From Hetaerina americana (taxonomy: Eukaryota; Arthropoda; Insecta; Odonata; Calopterygidae), in the NCBI GenBank assembly GCA_022747635.1, contig JAKTNV010000001.1, forward strand, positions 39,116,072-39,180,071: a DNA stretch of 64,000 nt, given 5' to 3'. Positions 11,601-23,692 of the stretch are shown here, in pieces (positions within the stretch are counted from its first letter, which is position 1; every line of letters starts with the position of its first letter). Below the pieces are notes generated by a model that had not been told where the DNA came from, did no database searches, and worked only from the letters and a program-made list of their open reading frames with translations. Both the position numbers and the translations under genes were made by a program.

Positions 11601-14269
11601 TAATTTTCACTAATTCATTGATTATCCCTTATTTGGAATGCAATTGCTGTTAACAGAAGGAGAAATGTGGTGAGAAATATTTGTAGACATCCGAGTATAC
11701 CTGCTTGTATGTGGCGGTATTAATGGAATTATTGCATTCAATTCCACAGTTCAGGGTTTTATATATTGATCCAAGCTTGCACCCATGTTACACATCCCTG
11801 TTGATTCCTTTTTTTGTAAGCTCTTGTTGTCAGCATATTGCATCGCTTTGGCCCATGGATACGATAGCCTCACGGCAGGCATTGTATAGATGTTGCCATT
11901 CATCTGTAATCATTCCATCCCTCAATTTGTTGCTTTATTATAAAATCAGGGTCCATAATTTCTCTCCCGTACTCTATAGGATCTTGCCTCCTGTCATTTT
12001 CCCTTTAATTTCCCATTCGCCTTCCGTTCGTATTTGTCTTGTCATTTCAAGGTCTATCTTATTCCTTACCATCCTAATTTTTTCCTGTCTTCTTTCCTCG
12101 GGTGTCTACTTCGACTGACACCTTTTTCGGTCCTTCTATCTTCAAATGAAACGTTGAATATACTACATTGTAATAAAGTACATTGAGACTATCTCCAAGG
12201 AGCGGATGAACGCTTGGCGTTAGATATCATATCCTCGTACACTGGAAGCAAGCCACAAGCGCTGCATTGACTTTCCATTTTCCAATCTCTGATTTATTTC
12301 TCGATGATGTTGCATTTAAACGAGGTTCCATTTACTTCATTACTCCAATTTTTTGTAATCGGTGAAGCGTAAGTTAATCATATTTCTGTGCACCGTTTGG
12401 GCAGTGGATTTGTGCAATATGTAGGTGTATTGGGTTTTAATTGATCGATTGAAATAGCCAATCCAAGCTCTATGACAGTTGAACCAGGGGAAAATTTTTG
12501 GATGAACGAACAGCATTAAAGAGAATAATTTTTTAAATTACTTGAATGGCTGAATTCTAGTGTGTGGGGGGTTTTATAAGAACCTTAAACACTGCATATG
12601 CACATGTTTTAATTTAATTTAAAATACATTTTCGTTGAAATGCCGTTCATTTGGTAGAGAATTTACCTCTTTACAAGAGGTACAGGAACAGGAATCCGCA
12701 AGAAACATGAGGTTCTAGTAATGAGTTGATGAAAATAAAATGGTTGATAGTACGCAGCAGCACTTATGCTTTTTTATTTTTGAAACGAAAGTGGTCGCCA
12801 CTATGTCTTTAATATAGTTGTTTTTTTTAAACAGTTGATACAAAATTACTAATTGCCAATTGCAATCATAAAGTAACCGCGTTTCTTAATGCAAACATAG
12901 TTTAGTTTTTCCCGACCAATTATGAAAGAAGGCGAGCCAAAAACTTCAAATAGTACCGCGTACATAATCCAGCTGGGTACCCTAGATAATAGTCGAATAA
13001 TCACTACAGAAAACCTACTTGACATTTTATAGTAAAAAAATGTAATATCAACCATATCCAATTATTTGTTTTCCCTTTACAATTAACGATCGAAATATAA
13101 ATAGATAAATAAATAAAATTGCTGAAACACCTCAGGAGACCTACCTTTTCCTCTCTTCATCCACAATTTACGAGGTTTAATTCCTAATATACGAATCATA
13201 TGGCAAGCATCTGTTGCGGCTGGCTAAGTATTATATGAATGAAGATTTAGTTAGATTATTCTGAGACAGGATGACTGAAAATGTCGTGTTTTTCCAATAT
13301 ATTATAAGATTTCCTCACCCACTGAAATACCCGATGAAAGTTATAAAAATGCACGTTTTTTTTTCAAAAGAGGAGCTAATTCTAGGGGGTCATCATTTGT
13401 AGCGACACAGTTTGTTTGCATATATCTTTATGGACATATTGAGTTCATATTATTCAGGTAAAAATTAAATGCGCACTGAATTTTATAGTATAGTCTATGC
13501 ATACAAATTTATGAATTCAAGAGATACTGTTACCTTTATTTTTTATACCTCTGTAGACTGACACAGTTTTATTGGCTACCGGTGACGATACCTTTTTTCA
13601 AGAATTGCTGTTACCTCTTCGCAACCAAAGTTACTTGGATTTGAAATTAAAGGCGTTTCCTGGATCTTCCTTTCCTGAACTGAGAGCATGATTTAAATGT
13701 TATTAGATTTATCTTATACGTAATACATTAAACGGAATGAGTTTTTTGAACCATTAGACTAATGATTACTCAGACACGTAGAATTCGTGGCTTCAAAACA
13801 ATGAATACCCCCATTGGTAATGTTCATATTGGTATTGTTAGTTATGAAACGGAAGACTACCTTTCGTTCACCCAAATTAATTTAAAGTCATTGTAGGATG
13901 CAATCAACGGATGGAAGTATACCTGACATCGTGAAAATTTCCTGATTTAAAATTTGAAACTGCAGTTATTTAAGAGGAATATTTATGTAATTGTTTTTTT
14001 TATCCATATGAATGTTCTTTCTGGTCAATACGATATCAACGGCCCAAATTCTGATGAAGGAGACGCCCGGAATTCCTAATTGGTAACGAGACAACCTCTA
14101 TTACATTCCTGTTAATCCGCAAACTGGGCGAAAAGAATCCCTTCGACTGATGGCCTATGGTTGATCAACTGAAATGTGACATTTCGTGGCAATTTAAGGC
14201 TTGGATTGAAATACAAGTTAGGTGTCGGCTAACTCTTTCAATCTTGGAGAGGAGACGAATCTCCTACTT
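11600..14269. other. AT-rich stretch with one possible decayed coding segment
   Basis: The minus strand of about 11860-12118 reads like decayed coding sequence rich in Lys, Arg and Glu, with frames broken by stops. It resembles retroelement relics in composition, but I cannot assign a family. The rest holds nothing recognisable. Confidence 0.35.
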
Positions 14270-14640
14270 CCTGTGCTTGTGAAGAAAGGTTTTGGGCAGA
14301 CATAATGCTAAAGAGTCAAGAAGTGTAAAGAATTGGGGGACTGAGAGATCTGGGTACCAAGGGGTGAAGCATTGAGGACATTTGGTGAGATAAACGTTCT
14401 GACAGTCGAAAGCATCCGCGTGGATGGGCCACTCTTCCTTGAGAGTGGTCAGTAAAGATGGAAGGAGAAGGAAAGAGTAATTTAGAATGTGAGGAAGACA
14501 GCGGGGGAGGTGCAGTGATGGCCTTTCAGTGCGGATAGAATGAAGGGCAAGAGGGAGGGGTGTTAAAGTGGCAGGACACAGAAAAGGATCTCAGCGAGGA
14601 GAGCCCAAGGGAAAAAATTCTCAAAGGGGAGTGATTAAAA
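14270..14640. other. Purine-rich tract
   Basis: Predominantly G/A on the plus strand (aggaaag, gagggagg), a composition like the other purine tracts in the window. No coding support. Confidence 0.45.
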
Positions 14641-14849
14641 CCAAGATTTATGTCTTCTTTTTGTTCGACGGATACGATTTTGGAGCCATGCTTGACGAAA
14701 TCCTTTTTAGTTCCGTCAGTCATTTTCACCACACTCCAATATTAGACTTCACATACATACATGTACATACCTTTAAGCGCTTCGTAGATGATGATTTATG
14801 CACTTTCAGAAATGTCTTCAGTGTAATATTTCATGACTTTTCTTAGCAG

Positions 14850-14995
14850 GATTCATGATCCTAAGGGGACGACAGGGGCGATGTTTAATTTCCTTGCTAT
14901 TGCTTTTCAACACTTTGGTGGACACAGACGCTGGCAAAGCCCCTTATGAAATTCCCATCAAGGCGCCGTCCTGGAAACGGCTGCGGGAACCGAGG
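14850..14995 (+). CDS. Candidate first coding exon with signal peptide
   Basis: A splice acceptor (tttcttagcag) ends at 14849. The exon would run to a donor of form GAGG|GTATTG after 14995. An ATG at 14855 opens 47 codons ending in phase 0. The predicted start has a basic n-region (MILRGRQGRC) and a hydrophobic core (LISLLLLFNTLV), then a polar stretch DTDAGKAPYEIP. That is the pattern of a secretory signal peptide followed by a mature N-terminus. Base composition is more balanced than the AT-rich surroundings. The frame stays open past the donor to 15121, but that extension turns AT-rich and low-complexity. I do not recognise the protein. It could be a chance frame; downstream exons are not visible in the window. 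Confidence 0.35.
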
Positions 14996-15121
14996 GTATT
15001 GGGAGAAATTCTAAACATAATCACTCCTAATGGCCATAAAATCGTAGCTAAAATAGGGCGACAAACATACCTAATTAAATATCATTTATGCAAATTGAAA
15101 TTTTTAATGATTTATTACTAA

Positions 15122-15212
15122 TCAATGAAGGGACGCTCTTCGGTTGAAACCTGGAGTTGAACCCATTTGGCCTTCCCGAGGTTTCGGCTTGAAAAACGGC
15201 AGTCGATATTAT
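15122..15212. other. Non-coding gap
   Basis: Nothing recognised between the candidate exon region and the purine-rich tract. Confidence 0.3.
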
Positions 15213-15480
15213 CTCACTGGATTTGCACAGAAATGAAACGAGGAAGCTCGTGCTCCGTGCAGTTAACCCGTGGCATCGTAACGATGTGGGGAGGGTAGTA
15301 GGATAAATAAGCGTATATAGATTGAGGGAGAAGATAATGGTGGAGGAGGGAGTGGAGTTCGAAAGGGGAGATGAGAGAAAAAGGTGGGCGGGGTTCGCGG
15401 GGAGGAGAGGGACTGTAATCGTGGGGGAGGCGGCGAAAGGAGGGATTCGAAGAGAATGTGGACCGGTATAGGCGAATTCG
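15213..15480. other. Purine-rich tract
   Basis: G/A-rich plus strand (ggtggaggagggagtgg and similar). The minus-strand frame across it is compositionally driven. Confidence 0.5.
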
Positions 15481-16860
15481 CGTTACGAAAACGCCCTTTG
15501 GAGGAATCTTAGGGCTCAAAGTGTTAACTTGGCACATTAATAAAAGTTTACTGTGATAAAAGATAAATAAATTGGTGGTGCCTACCCAAACTGGCTTTTG
15601 AGAACAATGGCATGCGAGTTCCTGCTTATAGTTCTTATTTTTATAAATATCTATAGTCACGTTGTTTGCTGTTAACTTATTCTTTAACATTCATATCTAG
15701 GTATAAAATGAATAAATATACACGAGATTAAAATAAAATATAAGACAAATATAATAAATGCCCATTACAAATGTATTTCTAAATTAGCAGTAGCCAATTT
15801 TTTTAAATATTACAAAATGGATTGAGTCCAGATGAAAATGAAGGCATTTATAAATTGAAGGAATTAAAAGATATCTATGGACGTTTAAAAACATGTTAAG
15901 ATTTGTTTGTTTCAAATACTGTTTTGGGTCGTAAATAGGAACAAGATATAGACATTAGATTACAGGTAATACTTTCAAGTTAAACCAGCCTCTAACAAAA
16001 GTCAAAGAATTACTTTCTGAGTAAAAATATGAAACTGCTCAGTAATTAGTACCTATTTAAGTATTATCATTTTCAGTCATTGAATGATCTATTGGGAGCA
16101 AAGGGTATATTTTACAACACCGTTAAGCTCTGAATTACCTGAGTTTTACATAATAGTAATTATAATTATCATTAATTAATTTTATTGATCATTAAGGTTA
16201 ATTATAATTAATAATAATTATTAGGTTCATTTAAAACTCAGCTGATATGGAATTTAATGCCGTAACAGTAAAATAATCACCATATCGAGAAGTCTTCAAG
16301 AGATGGCAAAATTATTACTGACTAAATTTTAATCATTTACATCTATTTCTTTTCTATTAAAAGTACATGCTTAAATTCAATGCGTAGGTATGCTAGTAAA
16401 GAATATGCTCTTCTAAAATAATCTCAGAAATTTATTTAAACAAGTCAATCATGTGACAGAATCCTTTTCAACAGAAAACAATGCAGTGATGAAGTTATTG
16501 ATCACACAATAAATATTTTGTTTTGTTGCATCGCTATTCGATGTAAAAGGTTTTACAAATGTTTCCTCTCGATTAATTATCTTAATGTTTTTATTACTTC
16601 TAATTTTACATCGGTATTGATCTATCTGATTCATAAATAGCATTCTGGTTTTGGCGACGGAAATAATTTCCTGCTCAGGACGTTGTACTGATCTTTCCAT
16701 CCATTTATATTACAACTAGAAGACTCAATATGGCTTTTTCACCTTTGTAGACTTGGAGTGCATTGAAGATTATTTTGTAAATACCTACTTGTTTTATAAA
16801 ATACAATTAATTCCAAATGAAAAATATTTTTTGGTTTTGGTTAATATTTGGGTGATAAGT
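15481..16860. other. AT-rich non-coding stretch
   Basis: Very AT-rich, including taattataattaat-type repeats near 16155-16225. No exon or repeat family recognised. Confidence 0.45.
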
Positions 16861-16872
16861 ATATAATGCTTC
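16861..16872. repeat. Left target-site duplication of palindromic element
   Basis: The 12 bases atataatgcttc are repeated exactly at 17015-17026. Confidence 0.85.
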
Positions 16873-17014
16873 TTTTCCACAGATTTATTGTAACGCACAA
16901 CGCGTTTCAGTTCATGAACTAAAACGCGTTGTACGTTACAATAAATCTGTGGAAAAGTGCAAATTTGTTTCTCATAAAGACAAACTTCCAATGCATCTCG
17001 CCTGTATCTATTGA
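16873..17014 (-). mobile_element. Palindromic retroelement (hammerhead family, core lost)
   Basis: About 16872-16957 is a near-perfect palindrome with 43-base arms centred on gttcatgaac. The right 57 bases (16958-17014) form a non-repeated tail. Read on the minus strand the order is tail (AGGCG, then TTGGAAG, then AGAAACAAAT) followed by the palindrome beginning TTTTCCACAGATTTATT, alignable with the elements at 27736 and 42536. The left arm read on the minus strand carries GAAA, then CGCG and TTG, equivalent to the GAAA/stem III/cleavage box of those copies. The CUGAUGA core is absent, so the ribozyme is dead. Exact 12-bp target-site duplications bracket the unit. No protein is encoded. Confidence 0.75.
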
Positions 17015-17026
17015 ATATAATGCTTC
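17015..17026. repeat. Right target-site duplication of palindromic element
   Basis: Exact repeat of 16861-16872. Confidence 0.85.
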
Positions 17027-17689
17027 ATTTATCCTTGGCATTGGTTTCCCCAGCATGTTGAACATTTTTACTTTTCCTATGCATCTAATGCGTTTTATTT
17101 TGAAAATCTTAGTGCAAAAGTTCTGACGATAGAATTTTAGGAGGAATGTAGACTAAATTCAAAGAATATTGCATGCATAAATATAAGTTGACTGAAAGGA
17201 AAACTGAGTGGAGACTAGCGTCAAAAAAACCTTAGGGTTTATCAAAATTGCTTTTAATTAATTTTTCCGACCAACTGAAGTGAATCCGAGCAAGTTTCGT
17301 GGTTGATTTTACCGCTGTGCTAACGTGGGCAAATTAGTCTCGTGCCTGGAGACCGCTGGAAACAATACTGTACACTTCGAGGTAGTGAGGGTTCAGAGTG
17401 AATAAGGCCCCAATCCCCCGGCCACAAGTCTTGTATTAATCGTCTGTTCCTTCACAAAGATAATAATAAATTTGCGTGGAGTCATCCATGTAGGTTTGGC
17501 TGAGAGAGATAGCAGAGGACGCCGATTTAAGAGATGCTCGCAGAAGTCTTTTGCTAGGAATTACTTGTAATGATAAACAGCACACTGTCACTTACAGTGG
17601 ACGACCTACCATTAACGAATGGACAAACTAAAAGTTACGTGATAGGTACAGGAACTGTAGAGCACAACGTTGCTTTCGGTGGACGCCAG
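17027..17689. other. Non-coding stretch
   Basis: Nothing recognised; short frames only. Confidence 0.45.
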
Positions 17690-18560
17690 AAGTGGCGAGG
17701 GTGGTGTTGGGACCAGGAGATTGAGGAAGGCGATGAATGGGAATGGGTGAATAAGTTTCGGGTCTCGTGGAGTATAAAAAAGGAGGAAAGGGGAAGGGGA
17801 CGAGAGAGGAGTAGAGGGGTAGGGTTTGTTGCTGGGGTGTGGGATAGAAAAAGGGCAGGGGCACACATGGGTGTCGTGGGAATGTTTAAAAAAATAAAGT
17901 GAGGTTCTCTCACCCAGGAGGAGAGTTTCCGAGGGAAGGAAATAAGGGGGTCGTGCAGCGATCGGTAAGGGAGAAACGGGAAAACAAACACCAAGGGACT
18001 GAGAATGTCGAAATAAAATTGAAATGCATCGGGGGAACAGCCCGCCTCCTTTCGTCTTTTGGGGTGTGCGTTTGGGGGCGGCGCATTGGGGTATATCGTA
18101 TCCTGCCGGTATCCTCCCTTCCCTCCGCCCTCTTCCTTTCAACTCCCCCTCACCCACCTTCTGTCCTTCCCTATTCAAGTCCCTCACCGGGGAAGTGAAC
18201 AGGGAGATTGTTGGAACAGAGGAGATCTCCGGGGGAGCGTAAAAGTAAATCCCGCGGAGGGGGAGATAGATACACGGCGCAGCTGTTTATAGGCGGAGAG
18301 CTGAAATTCATCGCCCAAATCCTCCCTCTTTTGGAAATGCCGACGATTAAGATTGGCTGAGAGAGAGAGAGAAAAATGAGACCAAACGGCCTTATCCGTT
18401 CGCTACAGGCTCATTCTACGGCCTAAGAAATATCTTCCTTCTCCCCCCCCCAACGAAGTTCTTTTCCCCTATCATCATCTTCTAAATATCCAGGGCCGTC
18501 AAGTCCCCTTCGGGTCCCCTCTTCTCTCTCCTTCACTCAAGCCTTATCAAACCGTCACCC
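17690..18560. other. Alternating purine and pyrimidine tracts, GC-rich
   Basis: 17690-18000 is G/A-rich, about 18100-18185 C/T-rich, 18190-18275 G/A-rich again, and 18420-18560 C/T-rich. A short GA-repeat lies at about 18359-18375. Many overlapping frames on both strands come from this bias. It may be a regulatory or CpG-island-like block, but no promoter motif is certain. Confidence 0.5.
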
Positions 18561-19130
18561 TCTCTCTGGGTCTTAGCTCAAAATTCAACATTTTGCGATA
18601 TTATCAAAATATATAAAAACCTGTTATTATGTATTTACTTGCATTTAAGAAGAGTGTCGCATTGGGTTTTTAGCCAGGGAAATAATGTAAATTGTTTTAT
18701 ATTGATGTAAATAGAAGACGTTTCAAAGACGATACGTTAAAAAAATATCTCAAGATGCTGGTCTTATAAGTGGGGACAATAGTGTGTTTTTCGGTGGGAA
18801 ATTTGGCCTTTGGTTTTGATTCCATTTTTGATTATTATTAGCAGTAGTCCACCAAGTGTTAATTAACTTAACTGTACCTTAGCGTGTTTTTATTTCAGAT
18901 AAGGATCACGTTAGAAGATATTCAGTTCCTGAAATTTATTGTTTTATCAGTATTTATCAAGAAATGGCGAAATGTTCCGTTCTATGTGAGTGTTATAAAG
19001 TCAATATTTTGTGTAGGATAAAGACGTATCAGGGGTTTTCCGAGAAATCATGCGGGGAAAACAATCCTATTAATTATTGAGCCGTAAAATTTATCTTCTG
19101 GCATCCCTTTTGGTAAACTACGAGTATCAG
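18561..19130. other. AT-rich non-coding stretch
   Basis: Nothing recognised. Confidence 0.45.
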
Positions 19131-19193
19131 TGTTGCATCAGTTTTGATTGATAAATAATCACTGTTGCATCAGTTTTGTGTGATAAATAATGA
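19131..19193. repeat. Two-copy tandem repeat, 32-bp unit
   Basis: The unit begins tgttgcatcagttttg and ends with gataaataat. The second copy starts at 19163 and differs at a few positions. Confidence 0.8.
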
Positions 19194-22100
19194 TTTGATG
19201 GTTAAATAATCCGACGTTACCGGAAATCGAAATCGGTTCTTCAGATAGTTTCCCGATGATCATACCAAAGCAATTCCTCTGCAATCTCAATTTTGCGCTT
19301 GAATGCGTGACATGCACCGTTGCGGCATTTCTCGCGGCGCGTTGGAAATTGATAGTTAAATGTTAAGGGGTGATTCGATAGTCTCGCTTCCATACGAAAA
19401 TAATCGTGTTGGTCGACCCGTCTTTCATTTCCTTCCGCCTCGTAAGTTTTCTGTTAAAGGTACACTCCAACAACTTTGCATTATTTACATTATAATCTCT
19501 TACTTTTTTTTCCTCCTTGTGTAGCTTGGATAGCATATGCCTCTCCTGGAAGTCGAAAATTATGAATAGTTCCATAATAACGATAAAAAATGAACAATAA
19601 ATGGCCAAATTACTTCATCTGATATGTTTTAATCCAAACACTGTCGGCTGCTTAGTGACACATTGATGTTTCCTTTTGATCTATGCAATTATTATCCTGC
19701 TGGATGTTCCTGTGGTGGGGTTGAAAACCATACCATAAGAGCACTGACTGATAAGCTGATTACCTAACCGAAAGGATAAAGCCATACACTTCCAATTTTT
19801 TTAAGGAATATTGTTCGAAGAGTAAAATTAGAACTTACGAGCTTGTATATCTCAAGTTTTACTCCAATTTTCAATCCTGAGACGTTGTGTGACAATTCCA
19901 TCAAGATCCCAAATACCATTTTATGCGGTGCTTTTGGGTTGCAATGGACTTTTAAATTAGAATTTTATTTACCCTTAAGTCGTATTTTCCGGAAGAAGAG
20001 GCGTGAGAAGATCATATTAATAACAAAATTTTTAGAAAGGAAAGTGAGAATAAGAATAAAAGTGAATAATATTTCTGGGATTTATAAAAAAATTGATTTC
20101 CTGATTACGTGAACGCATTAACAATCTAGGGTTATTTTTCATACAAATTCACCATAATAAACGTAAGAAGGTTTTGGAGGACAAACATTAACTAGATGAA
20201 AATATTTTATAAATAAACGTCCTACATATTGGTGCCAGAGTTACGTTTGATTGCATGTTAAGGACGTTCATGATATGAGCTTTGAGTATAAAATAGACTG
20301 GAGACATTAGTATTAAATATGAAATATTTTTGAATATATAAGAATAAATTCGTCAAATATACAACACCCTGAAGGATGGAAGTTAATGTTCCTCGATTAA
20401 GTATTTTTTCCGTACGTCGAGGGACAAAAGGACCTTTTAATTCAAATTTTAATTCCTGAGAAATAAGACAAAGTGCACCAGAAAAGCCTCTCACGCCATT
20501 ACCTAGCCAGGTACCTATGTTTCCCCGTGTTTCTATTGCAAATTAACTCAGTATCTGTATAGGAATCGTATCCAGAGCGTGTCGAGTTATTTATAGGATC
20601 GTCTCTCAGCTTTATCATGTTGTAGCGACTTTGCGTGCGCATGGTAGACGAGGAAAATACCGATCAATTTTCGAGCCCTTTCTTTAAAACACAGCATTTC
20701 ATGAGACGTATAGGAATATTCCTCATTCAGTAACTTTTTCCTTTATGTGAAGACGCTTGAGCATATTTAAATAATGCAGTAGACCGGTGCGTTTGAAAAC
20801 AGAGGGATTGAGTTAATGCGAATACCGATTAAAAACAGTACAGTCATTCATATCTAAATATTTCGTTTTTATGCCTAAAATATTCTGTATCACAATATTT
20901 ACATTGCAACTGAACTCAGAATACTCAATGGTGAGCAGAAGTTTTACAGACAACATAAAATTACCTCATGAAGCTTCTTGTGGCCGGGGGCCGCATCGAT
21001 GTTTAGCGCAATAGTACAGTAAGATGGTGAGTGAAAAGATTTTGAAGGTGAAAAATATCTCGCGTTTATGTTTTAGGTCGGGTTACAGATTAAGGAGACG
21101 CTATGAAGAGCTACCAAGAAAAGTGAGCAGTGCAGCGTTTAATTTTAAAACAACCTTGGAAAAGAAAATATGTACGAACTCCTAGATTCCATTCTTTTAA
21201 ATAACGATTACTTTGCATTCTGAGCATCGTAATATCTCCTAAATGTTGATATATCATTAACTGAAGCTTCTTTTGGTGACATTGTATGCAGTGGAAAATT
21301 AACTTTCAAGATTCAAAATGGCTATAAAATTGAACCATTAAAATAACTATTTAAGAAATTTTTGAAGTTTATGATTTAACTCTAAAGATAACTCCTTCCT
21401 GTTTTCTACTCTTGTGTGAAATTTGGTATTACTGAAAAAAAGCATTTTGCGTTGGTGCCAAACATCTTGTGTGAAATAGATGGGGTTTCATATTACTCGT
21501 CAAACTGAGTCCAGAAATATCGGTGCATGAAAATATTTTCTAGAGTTAATTGAAGAAGGCAACGTTGGTCAGAAGTTTTCATAGGAAAGGAAATTCCTGT
21601 GTTATCTTTGATTGATTTCTCTCAAACCGCTCATTCCAACAATTTTGTATTAATTTTCTCTCATCTTTATTTATGAATGATTTTATAACAAAAATTTGTG
21701 GCAGCAGTCGATTTTTGCCGGGGAGTGACTTTGATGTTACCTAAGTCCGTCCTTACAGAACATGAAAATATGGCCCTGGTTTCTACGCATACTCATCTGC
21801 TGCGGGCCTGCCGCAATATTTTTTTCGACTGTCGACCGAGTTAAATGTGCCAAATCGCATTGGCGTCGCAATCACATTCCTTATTCCTCCATTTTTTTAC
21901 GGCTTGCTTACCCTCGGAACTAATTTTTCCCGCAAAACACGTGGAAGGACCGAGGACGGTTAGGAATGAAGCTCGGATGGAGTGAGGCGTGGAGACTGGG
22001 AGGGGTGAAAACCGAGAAGGGCAGGGTTTCTCGCGTAAATTCGAAACTAGGGCGAAAACAGATATTTCATATCGCATCCACGTTCCTACATGGTCACGTA

Positions 22101-23645
22101 TTTTGATTGCGTCGGGTACATAAATGGCCGCAGTTATTTTTCCCACTTTGGCGGAAGCTGAGCGGCTGCAGAGCAGAATCCGTCTCTCTTTCTATTCGTA
22201 TTTCTCTATTTCTATGTTTTGCCCATCGTCAGGCAGCGTTGCAGGTGTTCGCGGGGCAGCGAGTCAATTGGGCTATCCCCTCCCGAGGCCGCACGCCTCT
22301 TTCGGGAATCTCATTGCCCCAATTTGGCGTTATCATTCGTAGGAGATACTGAGTTACAAAAGTTGCCAATAGTGTATATCGCAGCAGCTATATCCGATGC
22401 TGATCTGTATTTTCCTTGTTGATTATAGAATTTCTTCTGTCATAATTATAGGCTTAGGTATGTGGTGGATTTTCCGCAGTCTCTAACAAGAAATGTTCAT
22501 TACCTACAATATTCTACTGTTGCTATGGTATTTCGTGTTGAGTCCATGTATAAGGTATGGTGTTTCTTTGTCTCAATTATTCAAAGGAGCGTATTTAGTA
22601 GTATGTTTCATAGATATTTCTCTCGTTTAATGTATTATATCCTTTTGCTATTTTATTTATTGAACATCGACTGATTCTTTGGGTGAGAATCTCCAAAGGC
22701 AGTGAACTGTGGTCCCAGATGCTAATCACATATTGGAAAAATTAGATCAAACTCTCTGGCTCATCGATCAACTACAGTTCACTATTAATTCTTTAAGGGA
22801 TACTATCAGTTTTTCCCTTATTTTTTAAAAATAAATTACCTTTAATAATCACTGGTTGATGATATGATGTTGCATAAATCGTCAATGTATGCCCAATTAG
22901 TGATGTGAATGGTATTTTTCTAAACTCAACTAATGTGTGGTGTGACAAAACCGGTTGCACTGGTTTCCTTTATGAATGCCCATTATGTTTCTCTTACCCA
23001 GATTGATTCGAAAGGTTATTATTTTGGCGGATGTTAGAGTGCACTTAAAATAATTGCGGTATTTTCAGCGTAGGATGGTGAGATAAATCATTTCCAATGC
23101 AGACCATAGGCTTATGCCGTGCAGCTACAATATATGTGATGTTTAGTGCTTCTACTTAGAATCAATGTACGATATGAAACATCACAGTGCTTGAGACTCA
23201 AATCCATCGGAATCCAATGAAATAGTCGCATGTAACTGTAGTTTCAGAATGGTTGCAAAATATCTCGAGGGCTCTTTCATGCTCATCCATACCCTAATAT
23301 TATGGAAATAAAGCACTTATTCTTCAACACGTCACATATATATTTGCTCTTAGTCATTTCAGATTCTTGGTTTAGAATGGAAAGTTAAGTTAATGAATTT
23401 TCCGCGGAATGAACGAACTCTTTTTACATCGCATTCCTCCGTACTCCAGCATGTTTTTTTCCCGAGGTGATGCTTAATTTTTGCACTCTAGTTTAATATC
23501 GTCGAGAGATACTGCGAGGAAGCTAATACTTGGCCACTCACTGTTACCGTGGATAGATTGGGAGAAGGAGAGTGAGTGTGTGCATCAGTTTAACAACGCG
23601 CTCCGACGGGACGCCATTCATTCTTCTCTTTAACATCTTTCGGCT
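19194..23645. other. Long non-coding stretch
   Basis: No exon, RNA gene or known repeat recognised. 21955-22330 has higher GC and several overlapping frames on the plus strand, but no splice-bounded coding segment could be supported. Confidence 0.4.
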
Positions 23646-23692
23646 CACATATCCCTAGCACTATCTCCCCATATCCCTAACACTATCCCCCT
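23646..23692. repeat. Two-copy short tandem repeat
   Basis: The phrase catatccctagcactatc is followed by a near copy, catatccctaacactatc, spaced by about 22 bases. Confidence 0.75.

Noticed and set aside
17612..18187. 191-codon minus-strand frame
   Set aside because: It follows from purine-rich plus-strand sequence; overlapping frames exist in other phases and no motif is present.
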